This document shows, piece by piece, positions 43,458-52,183 of a stretch of 64,000 bases of DNA. The translations under genes and the position numbers were made by a program. Below the pieces are notes generated by a model that worked only from the letters and a program-made list of their open reading frames with translations, did not search any database and was not told the DNA's origin. The stretch lies in the NCBI RefSeq assembly GCF_019801145.1, contig NZ_JAHVJQ010000002.1:1-64000 (forward strand). The letters are read 5' to 3'. The DNA comes from Leisingera aquaemixtae. GTDB lineage: Bacteria > Pseudomonadota > Alphaproteobacteria > Rhodobacterales > Rhodobacteraceae. The number at the start of each line of letters is the position of its first letter. Position 1 is the first letter of the stretch.

Positions 43458-44075
43458 TCAGGCGCCGAACCGCGCCATGAACGTCTCAATGGCGCCGCTG
43501 ATCACCCGCTCGCGCTCGGCCTCGGAAAACTCGGTGTCGATCTTGAACAGGAACCGCAGAAAGATATCGGCCTTGCACAGCTCGATGAACTGCGCGGCGG
43601 CCAGATTGGCATCCCCGATCTTCAGTTCGCCCCGCGCCGCCGCGGCCTCCAGATACTCCTGGATCTCCCCGTGCAGCACCATCGGCCCGCTTTCATAGAA
43701 CATCGGACCCAGCTCCGGGAACCGGTCGGCCTCGGCCACGAAGATGCGGAACAGCTGCAGGCTGAAACCGCCCAGCAGCACCCCATGCACCCGCTCCGCC
43801 GCCCGCCGCAGCACATCCCGCGGCCCGCAGCTGCCGGGCGTCAGGTCCAGCGATTCATCCGCCTGCTGCACGCAGGCAGAACGCACCACCTCCATGAACA
43901 GCACCCGCTTGTCGGGGAAATAGCTGTACAGCGTCGCCTTGGAGACCCCCGCCGCTTTGGCGATCTTGTCGACGCTGGCGCCCTCGAATCCGTCCGCCAG
44001 GAACACCTCGCGCGCGCCTTCCAGGACCTGATCGAATTTCCGGCCGGTGCGCAGGACGCTGGCTTGCTGGTTCAT
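43458..44075 (-). CDS. TetR/AcrR-family transcriptional regulator
   Basis: 205 residues. The N-terminal TetR helix-turn-helix (about 12-58) reads FDQVLEGAREVFLADGFEGA and SVDKIAKAAGVSKATLYSYF, followed by an all-helical ligand domain (about 75-200) with LFRIFVAEADRFPELGPMFY. The ligand is unknown. It is divergent from mbfA with a 137-bp gap and convergent to the cytochrome gene. Its closest functional neighbour is unclear because mbfA carries an Irr operator instead. Confidence 0.92.
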   Translation of the reverse strand: MNQQASVLRTGRKFDQVLEGAREVFLADGFEGASVDKIAKAAGVSKATLYSYFPDKRVLFMEVVRSACVQQADESLDLTPGSCGPRDVLRRAAERVHGVLLGGFSLQLFRIFVAEADRFPELGPMFYESGPMVLHGEIQEYLEAAAARGELKIGDANLAAAQFIELCKADIFLRFLFKIDTEFSEAERERVISGAIETFMARFGA

Positions 44076-44181
44076 GCGGGCTCCGTTGGCTGCGTAGGGG
44101 TCTGGGCCTAATGTAGCCTGCGCCGCCGCATTGCAACAGCATAAGCCGCACCGCCTTGCGCTCCCTCGCGGAACCGTTATG

Positions 44182-44198
44182 TTTAGAATTATTCTAAA
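44182..44198. promoter_or_regulatory. Irr operator (iron control element) in front of mbfA
   Basis: TTTAGAATTATTCTAAA is a perfect 17-bp palindrome (8-1-8), matching the known ICE box of the alphaproteobacterial iron regulator Irr. It ends 2 bases before the GAGGGG ribosome binding site of mbfA, so Irr bound under low iron would block expression. Confidence 0.88.
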
Positions 44199-44212
44199 TT
44201 GAGGGGCAGCAA

Positions 44213-45187
44213 ATGCGTTTTTTCACCCAGCGCAAGCACTTTGCGGAGCTGACCGGGCAAGAGATCCTGGCCCTGGCGATCTCCTCCGAGGAGGACGATG
44301 CGCGCATCTACCGCGGCTACGCCGAGCGGCTGCGCGCCGAATTTCCCGCCTCTGCCGCGATGTTCGACGGCATGGCGGCAGAGGAGGACGAACACCGCGC
44401 CCAGCTGATTGCCCTGCACGAGGCCCGGTTCGGCCCCGCAATCCCGCTGATCCGGCGCGAGCATGTGGCGGGCTACTACGCCCGTCGCCCCATCTGGCTG
44501 ATGGAGAACCTGAGCCTCGACCGCATCCGCGATGAGGCCCGCGCGATGGAACGCGACGCCGAGCGTTTCTACACCGCCGCTGCCGCCCGCACCCAGGACG
44601 CCGCCACCCGCAAATTGCTGGGCGATCTGGCCGCTGCCGAGGCCGGCCACCAGGCCCGCGCCGGTGAGCTGCAGGAGGCGCACCTGGACGCGGACACGCG
44701 CGCAGACGAGGACCGCGCCGCCCACCGCCAGTTCGTGCTGACCTGGGTGCAGCCGGGACTGGCCGGGCTGATGGACGGCTCGGTCTCCACCCTGGCGCCG
44801 ATCTTTGCCACCGCCTTTGCCACCCAGGACACCTGGACCACCTTCCTGGTCGGCATGGCGGCCTCGGTCGGGGCCGGCATCTCGATGGGCTTCACCGAAG
44901 CGGCCTCCGACGACGGCGAACTCTCGGGCCGCGGCTCCCCCGTCAAGCGCGGGCTGGCCTCCGGCATCATGACCACCGTCGGCGGCCTCGGCCACGCCCT
45001 GCCCTACCTGATCCCGGAATTCTGGACCGCCACCACGCTGGCGCTGCTGATCGTGTTTGTGGAGCTCTGGGCCATCGCCTGGATCCAGAACAAGTTCATG
45101 GAGACCCCGTTCTGGCGCGCCACCATGCAGGTGGTGCTGGGCGGTGCCCTGGTGCTGGGCGCCGGCGCGCTGATCGGCAGCGGCTAG
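44213..45187 (+). CDS. mbfA: Membrane-bound ferritin-like iron exporter (ferritin-like domain plus VIT1/CCC1 domain)
   Basis: 324 residues. The N-terminal ferritin/rubrerythrin-like domain (about 5-160) has paired acidic ligands in ISSEEDDARIYRGYAER, MAAEEDEHRAQL and a later LAAAEAGHQARAGEL. The C-terminal VIT1/CCC1 domain (about 175-322) contains VQPGLAGLMDGSVSTLAPIF, MAASVGAGISMGFTEAASDD and two further hydrophobic segments. MbfA exports iron and protects against iron-dependent peroxide stress. The perfect Irr box just upstream supports repression when iron is scarce. Confidence 0.94.
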   Translation: MRFFTQRKHFAELTGQEILALAISSEEDDARIYRGYAERLRAEFPASAAMFDGMAAEEDEHRAQLIALHEARFGPAIPLIRREHVAGYYARRPIWLMENLSLDRIRDEARAMERDAERFYTAAAARTQDAATRKLLGDLAAAEAGHQARAGELQEAHLDADTRADEDRAAHRQFVLTWVQPGLAGLMDGSVSTLAPIFATAFATQDTWTTFLVGMAASVGAGISMGFTEAASDDGELSGRGSPVKRGLASGIMTTVGGLGHALPYLIPEFWTATTLALLIVFVELWAIAWIQNKFMETPFWRATMQVVLGGALVLGAGALIGSG

Positions 45188-45503
45188 AACCGCAGCGGGA
45201 CCCTCCCGCCCGCTCCGGAACAGCCAAAGGCTGCCCCTTCCCGGTTGGGCTCGGCAGCGCTGACGCGCTGCGGGTGCCGCTGTCTTGGACGAGGTCACAA
45301 TTGACCAGGCGCTCTCAGGGCAGATCTGCCCCTGGAGCGCGTCTCAGCAGTAACCCCTGCCCTGTGCGCAGCACAGGGCCACGCCCAACTGTGAAGGGCA
45401 TTCTTCGAATGACCCTGAACAGGCGGGAGCACGCCCCTGCCCGTTCAACGCCTGCCCAAAAAACAGCCTTTGCCAATTGGTCAGCTCTTGTTACCAATTC
45501 CCC
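45188..45503. other. Intergenic region rich in inverted and dispersed repeats
   Basis: 316 bp without a credible gene. It contains the palindrome GGGCAGATCTGCCC (45318-45331), whose right flank recurs at 50373-50404, and a copy of the GCCACGCCCAAC-to-ACGCC element (45378-45440) also found at 30856-30918. Just before the next gene, AATTGGT and ACCAATT (45475-45500) form a spaced inverted repeat. Confidence 0.6.
45318..45440. repeat. Composite dispersed intergenic repeat
   Basis: Two repeat modules in tandem. The first (45318-45350) is a palindrome followed by CTCAGCA and is shared with 50371-50404. The second (45378-45440) matches 30856-30918 in the order GCCACGCCCAAC, AATG, CCTGA, GGCGGGAG, ACGCC, CTG. 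CCTGTGC and GCACAGG between them form a small hairpin. Confidence 0.6.
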
Positions 45504-46433
45504 ATGGCCGAGATATTCTTCCGCACCCTGCCCTTCTTCGCAATCATCGGCCTTGGCTACTGGGCCGGGCGCAGCCGGTTCTTCACCGAGGAAGCCACCG
45601 CCTATCTCACCCGCTTCGTGTTCTACTTCCCGCTGTCGGCGATGATCTTCGGTTTTGCCGCCAACCTCTCCTTTGCCGAGGTCTTCGACCCCACGCTGAT
45701 CCTCGGCTACCTGGCGGGCACGCTGGCGGTCTACCTGCTGGTGACAGCCGTCGCCATGATCCGCGGCCTGGACGTGCCCACCGCGGCGGTGGAGGCGCAA
45801 TGCGCAGCGATCGGCAATGTCGGTTTCCTCGGCCTGCCAATGATGGCGATCCTGTTCGGCCCGGCCTCCGCGGCGCCGATGATGGTGGTGCTCAGCGTCG
45901 ATCTGGTGGTGTTCTCCTCGCTGATCGTGATCCTGATCAACGCGGGCCGCGGCCAGGGGCTTGGCCTTGCCACGCTCCGGCTGGTGGGGCTGGGCCTGCT
46001 GAAGAACCCGATGATCCTGTCCATCGTTGCGGGCCTTGCCTGGTCGGCATCAGCGCTGCCGATCCCGGAGCCCGCAAACAATTTCCTCACCATCCTCGGC
46101 GGCGCCGCCACCCCCGGCGCGCTGTTTGCCATCGGCGCCTCGCTGGCCTCTAAATCGGCGGAAAGGGTGCACATCTCCGGCTGGCTCAGTTTTGCCAAGC
46201 TGGTGCTGCACCCGGCCTGCGTCGCAATCGCCGTGCTGTGGCTGATCCCGGCGGCGCCGTTCTCCGCCGCGGTCGCCATCGCCGCCGCCTCCCTGCCGGT
46301 GGCGGGCAATGTCTACATGCTGGCGCAGCATTACGGCGTGGCCCCGCACCGGGCCTCCGCCGCCATCTTCATCTCCACCGTGGTGTCAATCGTCACCGTG
46401 CCGGCGGTGATCACCTGGGTCTCCGGCTCTTGA
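45504..46433 (+). CDS. AEC-family (auxin efflux carrier-like) transporter
   Basis: 309 residues with about 10 membrane helices in two halves, each with the family's broken helix: AQCAAIGNVGFLGLPMMAIL in the first half and AIAAASLPVAGNVYMLAQHY in the second. Family members export small organic anions; the substrate here is unknown. The ATG at 45504 (MAEIFFRTLPFFAIIGLGYW) begins directly with helix 1; an in-frame TTG at 45477 is less likely. An inverted repeat with TTGGT/ACCAA arms lies immediately upstream. Confidence 0.9.
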   Translation: MAEIFFRTLPFFAIIGLGYWAGRSRFFTEEATAYLTRFVFYFPLSAMIFGFAANLSFAEVFDPTLILGYLAGTLAVYLLVTAVAMIRGLDVPTAAVEAQCAAIGNVGFLGLPMMAILFGPASAAPMMVVLSVDLVVFSSLIVILINAGRGQGLGLATLRLVGLGLLKNPMILSIVAGLAWSASALPIPEPANNFLTILGGAATPGALFAIGASLASKSAERVHISGWLSFAKLVLHPACVAIAVLWLIPAAPFSAAVAIAAASLPVAGNVYMLAQHYGVAPHRASAAIFISTVVSIVTVPAVITWVSGS

Positions 46434-46449
46434 GGGCCAGAGCCCGGCC

Positions 46450-46791
46450 TCAGAGCCGGATCACGTAATCCTTGCGGGTGGTCTCGATCACCTCCCAGGT
46501 GCCGCTGAAGCCGGGCCGCAGGATGAAACTGTCGCCCGCCGCCAGCGGGTATTCGGTGCCGTCGTCGCTGGTGATGACAGACCGTCCCTCCAGGATCCGG
46601 CAGTATTCCCACTCGTCATAGGAAATCCGCCACTTGCCCGGCGTCGACTGCCAGATGCCGCAGTAAAGCCCGTCCCGCTCCTCCGCGTTCCAGGTGGTGA
46701 ACACCGGATCGCCCGCAATCACCCTGTCGGCTGCCGGTCGCTCCACCTCCGCCTCCGCGGCCTCCGGTGTCAGTCTCAGAAAATCGCTCAT
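46450..46791 (-). CDS. Cupin domain protein (Cupin_3 type)
   Basis: 113 residues forming one small cupin barrel: TTWNAEERDGLYCGIWQSTP, WEYCRILEGRSVITSDDGTE, YPLAAGDSFILRPGFSGTWE. The pattern resembles ureidoglycine-aminohydrolase-like Cupin_3 proteins of unknown role. The ATG at 46791 has GGGAGG upstream. It converges on the AEC transporter (16-bp gap). Confidence 0.88.
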   Translation of the reverse strand: MSDFLRLTPEAAEAEVERPAADRVIAGDPVFTTWNAEERDGLYCGIWQSTPGKWRISYDEWEYCRILEGRSVITSDDGTEYPLAAGDSFILRPGFSGTWEVIETTRKDYVIRL

Positions 46792-47016
46792 GCCTTTGCC
46801 TCCCTCTGGTTCCAGCCGCGGACTGTCCCGGTTTTCGCGCCGGCTGTCCAGCACCCCCCTGCGCAAATGCGGCAGCCGCCCGGCGGCCAAAGCCCCGATT
46901 GTTTGCGTTTCCGCAAGCCTGATGCCGCAAAAACCGGCATTGCTGCCGCCCATCCGCTGGACCCTGAGGCCAACTGCGGATAGCGATAGGGCTAACAGAT
47001 TTAAGGAGCCTCACCC

Positions 47017-47850
47017 ATGGAAACCGTTTCCGAGAACCGCGCCTTTGGCGGCACCCAGGGCGTCTACAAACACGCCAGCAGCGCCACCGGCGGCGACATG
47101 ACCTTTGGCCTGTTCCTGCCGGAAGAGGCCAAGGACGGCCCGGTGCCGGTGCTGTGGTATCTGTCGGGCCTCACCTGCACCCACGAGAACGCCATGACCA
47201 AGGCCGGCGCCCAGGCCTGGTGCGCCGAGCAGGGCATCGCCATCGTGTTCCCCGACACCTCGCCCCGCGGCGAAGGCGTGGCCGATGATGACGCCTATGA
47301 CCTGGGCCAGGGCGCGGGCTTCTACGTGAACGCCACCCAGGACCCTTGGGCGCCGCATTTCCGCATGTGGGACTACGTGGCCGAGGAACTGCCCGCGCTG
47401 CTGGGTGAGAATTTTGCGATCGACCTGGACCGCCAGGCGATCACCGGCCACTCGATGGGCGGCCACGGCGCGCTGACGCTGGCGATGAACCTGCCGGGCC
47501 GCTACAAGTCGGTTTCCGCCTTTGCACCGATCTCCAACCCGACCCAGTCGGACTGGGGCCGCAAGCAGCTGAGCGCCTATCTGGGCGACGATGAAGCCGC
47601 CTGGGCCAAGCATGACGCCACCCTCTTGATGCGGGAAAAGGGCTTTGACGGCCCGATCCTGATCGACACCGGCACCTCCGACCAGTTCATCGACCTGCTG
47701 AAGCCCGAGGCGCTGGCCCACGCCGTCGCCGAACGCCGCCAGCAGGCCACCCTGCGGATGCAGCCGGGCTATGACCACAGCTATTTCTTCGTGTCGACCT
47801 TCATGGAGGAGCATGTCTCCTTCCACGCCGACGCGCTGTACCAGAACTAA
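47017..47850 (+). CDS. fghA: S-formylglutathione hydrolase
   Basis: 277 residues of the esterase D family. The nucleophile serine is in ITGHSMGGHGALTLAMNL (about residue 147), with Asp and His later (IDTGTSDQFIDLL; QPGYDHSYFFVSTF). Also typical are YLSGLTCTHENAMTKAGAQ and FPDTSPRGEGV. It hydrolyses S-formylglutathione to formate and glutathione, the second step of glutathione-dependent formaldehyde oxidation. Formaldehyde comes from demethylation in region 1. The class III alcohol dehydrogenase for the first step is not in the window. sthA follows after 17 bp. Confidence 0.95.
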   Translation: METVSENRAFGGTQGVYKHASSATGGDMTFGLFLPEEAKDGPVPVLWYLSGLTCTHENAMTKAGAQAWCAEQGIAIVFPDTSPRGEGVADDDAYDLGQGAGFYVNATQDPWAPHFRMWDYVAEELPALLGENFAIDLDRQAITGHSMGGHGALTLAMNLPGRYKSVSAFAPISNPTQSDWGRKQLSAYLGDDEAAWAKHDATLLMREKGFDGPILIDTGTSDQFIDLLKPEALAHAVAERRQQATLRMQPGYDHSYFFVSTFMEEHVSFHADALYQN

Positions 47851-47867
47851 GACCAAAGGACGCGGCC

Positions 47868-49370
47868 ATGAGTGAAGACTTTGATTATGACCTGATCATC
47901 ATCGGCTCCGGCCCCTCGGGCCGCGCCGCCGCCATCCAGGCGGGCAAGCTGCACCGCCGGGTGCTTGTGATCGACCGAAAGGACCGGCTGGGCGGCGTGT
48001 CGGTGCACACCGGCACCATCCCGTCGAAGACCCTGCGCGAAACCGTGCTGAACCTCTCCGGCTGGCGCGAACGCTCGTTCTATGGCCGCTCCTACCGCGT
48101 GAAGGACCAGATCGAGGCCAACGACCTGAAGGCGCGCCTGCACATGACGCTCGACTACGAAGTCGACGTGCTGGAGCACCAGTTCAACCGTAACCACGTG
48201 GACACCCTGAACGGGCTGGCGAAATTCATCGGCCCGAATGAGGTGGAGGTGGCGACCGAGGCCGGCGAGACCACCCGGCTGACCGCGGAGAAATTCCTGA
48301 TCTCCACCGGCACCCGCACCTACCGGCCGGATTATGTGCCGTTCAACGGCAAGACCGTTGTTGATGGCGACGAGTTCCTGGAGATGGCTGAAATCCCCCG
48401 TTCGCTGGTGGTGATCGGCGCCGGCGTCATCGGGGTGGAATATGCCACCATGTTCTCGGCGCTGGACGTGCGCGTCACCCTGATCGAGCCGCGCGAGACC
48501 TTCCTCGACTTCATCGACAAGACCCTGATCCAGGACTTCACCCACCAGATCCGCGAAAACGGTGTCGACCTGCGGCTCGGCTCCGCGGTCGAAAGCATCG
48601 AGGACCGGGGCGAGCATATCGAAGTGATCCTCGCAAACGGCCGCCATGTGCGCTCGGAAATGCTGCTGTTTGCGGCTGGCCGGATGGGTGCCACCGCGGC
48701 GCTTAATCTGGACGCCGTCGGGCTCAAGACCGACCACCGCGGCCGCATCAGCGTTGACCGCAAGACCTATCAGACCGCAGTGCCGCACATCTATGCCGCC
48801 GGCGATGTGATCGGCCACCCGTCACTGGCCTCCACCTCGCTGCAGCAGGGCCGCGTCGCCGCCTGCCACGCGCTGGAAACCCCGACCCTGCCGGAAAGCC
48901 CCTGGTACCCCTATGGCATCTATTCGGTGCCGGAGATGTCCACCTGCGGCATGTCCGAAGAAGAACTGCAAGAGCGCGGCATCCCCTACGAGGTCGGCGT
49001 CGCCCGCTTCCGCGAAACCTCCCGCGGCCACATCATGGGGCTGGAGCACGGCATGCTGAAGATGCTGTTCTCGCTGAAAACCCGCCGGGTGCTGGGCGTG
49101 CAGATCGTCGGCGAAGGCGCAACCGAGCTCATTCACATCGCCCAGGCGGTGCTGAACCTCAAGGGCACGGTGGACTACTTCGTGCAGAACACCTTCAACT
49201 ACCCGACCCTGGCGGAGGCCTACAAGATCGCCGGTCTCGACGCCTTCAACCGGATGCCGATCCCGGAAGAGTTCAAGGTGAAGAAGCCCGCCCGCAAGGG
49301 CAAGGCCGCGCCCAAGCCCGAGGCCAAGGCAGAAAAGCCTCCGGTGGCAGACAAGAAGGCGGCGGAGTGA
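47868..49370 (+). CDS. sthA: Si-specific soluble NAD(P)+ transhydrogenase
   Basis: 500 residues of the pyridine nucleotide-disulfide oxidoreductase fold. The FAD site is [20 protein letters not shown], the NAD(P) site [20 protein letters not shown] and the second FAD contact [20 protein letters not shown]. The redox-active CXXXXC of lipoamide dehydrogenase is absent ([17 protein letters not shown]), which identifies SthA. It balances NADPH and NADH. A Lys/Ala-rich tail of about 30 residues ([20 protein letters not shown] onward) extends past the usual end. The stop overlaps the next start (GTGA). Confidence 0.94.
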   Translation: MSEDFDYDLIIIGSGPSGRAAAIQAGKLHRRVLVIDRKDRLGGVSVHTGTIPSKTLRETVLNLSGWRERSFYGRSYRVKDQIEANDLKARLHMTLDYEVDVLEHQFNRNHVDTLNGLAKFIGPNEVEVATEAGETTRLTAEKFLISTGTRTYRPDYVPFNGKTVVDGDEFLEMAEIPRSLVVIGAGVIGVEYATMFSALDVRVTLIEPRETFLDFIDKTLIQDFTHQIRENGVDLRLGSAVESIEDRGEHIEVILANGRHVRSEMLLFAAGRMGATAALNLDAVGLKTDHRGRISVDRKTYQTAVPHIYAAGDVIGHPSLASTSLQQGRVAACHALETPTLPESPWYPYGIYSVPEMSTCGMSEEELQERGIPYEVGVARFRETSRGHIMGLEHGMLKMLFSLKTRRVLGVQIVGEGATELIHIAQAVLNLKGTVDYFVQNTFNYPTLAEAYKIAGLDAFNRMPIPEEFKVKKPARKGKAAPKPEAKAEKPPVADKKAAE

Positions 49371-49825
49371 CCGCGCTTTACATCGACGCCGACGCCTGCC
49401 CGGTGAAGCAGGAGGCTGAGCGGGTCGCCACCCGCCACGGCCTGCACATGTTCGTGGTCTCCAACGGCGGGCTGCGGCCTTCGCAGAACCCGTTGGTGGA
49501 AACCGTGATCGTGGCCGAGGGCGCCGATGTGGCCGACATGTGGATCGCGGAACGCTGCGGGCCGGGCGACGTGGTGGTGACGGGCGACATCCCCCTCGCC
49601 GCCAAATGCATCGAGGCAGGCGCCTGCGTGCTGCGCCACAACGGCGAGCGGTTCACCCAAGCCAACATCGGCCAGCAGCTGGCGATGCGCGACCTGATGG
49701 CGGATCTCCGCGCCGCCAACCCGCTGGGCATGCAGGGCGGCGGCAAGGGCTTCACCAAGGCCGACCGCTCGCGGTTCCTGGATGCGCTGGAGCGCGAGCT
49801 GCGCGCCGCCAAGGCGGGCCGCTAG
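49367..49825 (+). CDS. YaiI/YqxD family protein (DUF188, PIN-like)
   Basis: 152 residues. The GTG start at 49367 overlaps the sthA stop by four bases. Family features are [18 protein letters not shown] (acidic residues D7, D9), [40 protein letters not shown] and [17 protein letters not shown]. The fold resembles PIN/NYN nucleases, but no activity is established. Probably cotranscribed with fghA-sthA. Confidence 0.92.
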   Translation: MTALYIDADACPVKQEAERVATRHGLHMFVVSNGGLRPSQNPLVETVIVAEGADVADMWIAERCGPGDVVVTGDIPLAAKCIEAGACVLRHNGERFTQANIGQQLAMRDLMADLRAANPLGMQGGGKGFTKADRSRFLDALERELRAAKAGR

Positions 49826-50160
49826 GACATCGCTGCCTTCAGCGGTGCAAGGTCACCCTTCAGAACGGGGCGCAGGAAGGTCCGGTCATAGCGCCGGACA
49901 ATGCCGTTTTCCCTGGCGAACCGGAACGCCGCTAGACAGTCCTCATCCTCAAAGCTCTTGGCGCGGTAGTCCTCATAGGCGGCCAGCGACGGGAAGGAAA
50001 ACAGCGCCACCGCCAGATCATTGGCGCTTTCATGCGGCAGGAAGTAGCCGTGATGGGTGCCGCCAAAGCGCTCCACCAGCGGGATCCAGGCCTTGGCGTA
50101 GATTTCAAACGCCTCAACCTTGTCCGGGTGAATTTCGTAAGTGATGTAACAGGTGATCAT
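49822..50160 (-). CDS. NIPSNAP-family protein
   Basis: 112 residues with a dimeric alpha/beta-barrel (NIPSNAP) pattern: [60 protein letters not shown]. The role is unknown. Its stop overlaps the end of the convergent YaiI gene by four bases. The ATG at 50160 is chosen; the upstream extension to 50286 is not conserved-looking. Confidence 0.88.
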   Translation of the reverse strand: MITCYITYEIHPDKVEAFEIYAKAWIPLVERFGGTHHGYFLPHESANDLAVALFSFPSLAAYEDYRAKSFEDEDCLAAFRFARENGIVRRYDRTFLRPVLKGDLAPLKAAMS

Positions 50161-50366
50161 GGCCGCCTCATGTGCTGGTTCACGGCCAAGGCTAGGCGCC
50201 GCTGCCCGCCTTGCCCAATGACTTTGCGTGATCCCCCTGTTCGCAAACGCAAATACACGGGCCAACAGGCCTGGTCCCGGGGTCAAGGCTCCGCGCCAGC
50301 GGACCGTGCTTGAGCACGGCGTGGCCTTGAGGCGGGATCAGGCCGCCCCACACTCGGACAGGCGCG

Positions 50367-50404
50367 TTCAGGGGCAGATCTGCCCCTGAACCGCTTCTCA
50401 GCAA
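50367..50404. repeat. 24-bp palindrome of the dispersed repeat shared with 45318-45350
   Basis: The perfect palindrome at 50367-50390 is centred on AGATCT and flanked by CAGGGG and CCCCTG. The palindrome core plus the following CGC-T-TCTCAGCA recurs at 45318-45350. Both copies are intergenic. Confidence 0.6.
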
Positions 50405-50474
50405 GAATTCCCCCCTCTCACCGGCCCCGATCACCCATGTTCCGCGCCCCAAATTTCCGCCCCGGAATATTGCC

Positions 50475-50495
50475 CGGAAAAATTGCATTTTTCCG
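50475..50495. repeat. 9-bp stem related to the palindrome at 39854
   Basis: CGGAAAAAT (50475-50483) and ATTTTTCCG (50487-50495) form a perfect stem with a 3-base loop. The A/T-core, CCGG-ended layout resembles 39854-39875. Confidence 0.45.
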
Positions 50496-50563
50496 CCCCC
50501 GCCCATTGCCCGGCCAGATCAAATCCGCCACTGATCAAGGGCAGCAGACGGGAGGGCAACGGC

Positions 50564-51526
50564 ATGAGCGCAGAGGTGAAAATCAGCGTCCCCGGCCTGT
50601 TTGCCGCAGCCGGCGCCGGCATCGCCTTCTCTGTCATCGACATGATCTTCAAGTTCCTGTCGGGCGACTACCCGCTTTATGAAATGGTGCTGTTCCGCTC
50701 AGTCATCGCGGTGGCCGTCATGCTGGCCATCATCGTGCCGCTGGAAGGCGGCTATCACCTGCTGCGCACCCATCAGCCGAAACTGCACCTGCTGCGCTGC
50801 CTGGTGGTGTTCTTTGCCAACATCTTCTTCTTCACCGGCATCGCCATTCTGCCCCTGGCAGAGGCGGTGGCGATCGCCTTTGCCACCCCGCTGATCGTCA
50901 CCACCCTGTCGGCCCTGTTCCTGGGCGAACGCCCCGGCCCCTGGCGCTGGGGTGCGGTGGTGGCCGGTTTCCTCGGCGTGCTGATCATCATGCGCCCCGG
51001 CGCCGGCACGTTCCAGCCCGCCGCAATCCTGCCCTTCCTCGGCGCCTGCGGCTATGCCACCCTGCATGTGCTGACCCGCCGCGCAGGCGGGACAGAGGCC
51101 GGGGCAACGCTCGCCTTCTACCCGATGCTGGGCTTCCTGATCCTCAGCGCCCTGGCCGGGCTGATCTTTGGCGACGGCCGCTTTGCCACCGGCGACAGCC
51201 CCGCCTTCGACTTCATCCTGCGCGCCTGGATCTGGCCCGCGCCGCAGGACTGGCCCTATCTGATCGGCGTCGGCATCGCGGGCTCCGTCGGCGGCTATCT
51301 GGTCAGCCAGGCCTACCGCATGAACGAGGCCGCGCTGGCGGCACCTTTCGAATACATCGCCATGCCGATGTCGGTCCTCTGGGGCGTGCTGATCTTCAAC
51401 GAATGGCCCGACCTCGCCGTCTGGGCCGGCAGTGCCCTGATCATTGCCTCCGGCCTGGTCTCCGTCTGGCGCGAGACCCGCCGCAACCGCCCCGCCACGC
51501 GGCCCCGCCCGCGCGCAGAAGGATAA
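50564..51526 (+). CDS. DMT-superfamily transporter (EamA domains)
   Basis: 320 residues with about 10 membrane helices in two EamA repeats: FAAAGAGIAFSVIDMIFKFL and VFFANIFFFTGIAILPLAEA in the first, YLIGVGIAGSVGGYLVSQAY and APFEYIAMPMSVLWGVLIFN in the second. The substrate is unknown; relatives export amino acids or nucleotides. The start at 50564 has GGAGGG upstream. The HAD gene follows after 5 bp. Confidence 0.9.
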   Translation: MSAEVKISVPGLFAAAGAGIAFSVIDMIFKFLSGDYPLYEMVLFRSVIAVAVMLAIIVPLEGGYHLLRTHQPKLHLLRCLVVFFANIFFFTGIAILPLAEAVAIAFATPLIVTTLSALFLGERPGPWRWGAVVAGFLGVLIIMRPGAGTFQPAAILPFLGACGYATLHVLTRRAGGTEAGATLAFYPMLGFLILSALAGLIFGDGRFATGDSPAFDFILRAWIWPAPQDWPYLIGVGIAGSVGGYLVSQAYRMNEAALAAPFEYIAMPMSVLWGVLIFNEWPDLAVWAGSALIIASGLVSVWRETRRNRPATRPRPRAEG

Positions 51527-51531
51527 CCCCC

Positions 51532-52152
51532 ATGCCCGTTGATGCCGTCGTTTTCGACATAGGCCGTGTGCTGATCGAATGGGAGCCGGAACGCTTCTAC
51601 GACAGCCGCATCGGCGCCACCCGCCGCAAGCAGTTGTTCGAACAGGTGCCGCTGCACGAGATGAACCTGAACGTCGACCGCGGCCACCCCTTCCGCGAGA
51701 GTGTTTATGCCCTGGCAGAGCAGCACCCGGAATGGACTGAGGAAATCCGCTGGTGGCACGATTGCTGGCTGCAGATGGTGCCGCGCGCTATCTCCCATTC
51801 CGTCCGCCTGATGCAGGCACTGCAGGCCAAGGGCTGCCCGGTCTTTGCTCTCAGCAACTTCGGCGCCGAAACCTTTGAGCTCGCCTGCGGAACCTACGCC
51901 GCCTTACGTGGCTTTGACCGCACATTTGTCTCCGCGCATCTGAAATGCATCAAGCCGGAACCGGAAATCTATGCCATTCTCGAACGCGAAACCGGGGTGG
52001 CGCCGGGCAGGCTGCTGTTCACCGACGACCGCCCCGAAAACATCGAAGCCGCCGATGCGCGCGGCTGGCAGACCCACCTGTTCACCGCCCCCGCACCGTT
52101 CGCGGCGCGGCTTGTGCAGGCCGGGCTGCTGACCGAACAAGAAGCCGCCTGA
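51532..52152 (+). CDS. HAD-family hydrolase (YihX-like, subfamily IA)
   Basis: 206 residues. Motif I is VVFDIGRVLIEWEPERF (nucleophile Asp, with Gly in place of the usual second Asp, as in YihX-type enzymes). Motif II is ALSNFGAETFELA, motif III the Lys in LKCIKPEPEIYAILERE and motif IV LLFTDDRPENIEAADARGW. Probably a phosphatase of a sugar phosphate or small metabolite; the substrate cannot be told. It lies between the DMT transporter and the cyclodeaminase-like gene on the same strand. Confidence 0.9.
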   Translation: MPVDAVVFDIGRVLIEWEPERFYDSRIGATRRKQLFEQVPLHEMNLNVDRGHPFRESVYALAEQHPEWTEEIRWWHDCWLQMVPRAISHSVRLMQALQAKGCPVFALSNFGAETFELACGTYAALRGFDRTFVSAHLKCIKPEPEIYAILERETGVAPGRLLFTDDRPENIEAADARGWQTHLFTAPAPFAARLVQAGLLTEQEAA

Positions 52153-52183
52153 GACGGCCCGCAGGAAGAAGGACAACAGGCCC

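Larger units (their letters stand above)
50161..50563. other. Intergenic region with palindromic repeats
   Basis: 403 bp without a credible gene. It holds GC-rich inverted segments (GTGCTTGAGCAC near 50307), a 24-bp palindrome (50367-50390) and the CGGAAAAAT/ATTTTTCCG stem (50475-50495). The GGAGGG ribosome binding site of the next gene is at the right end. Confidence 0.6.

Noticed and set aside
45475-45500. AATTGGT/ACCAATT inverted repeat before the AEC transporter considered part of the dmm/tmm regulon
   Set aside because: The arms are separated by about 12 bases and lack the GGACCAGACC module, so similarity to the paired operators is weak.
48001-48030. sthA considered as dihydrolipoamide dehydrogenase
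   Set aside because: The redox-active cysteine pair is missing from the [13 protein letters not shown] region and no 2-oxoacid dehydrogenase genes are adjacent.
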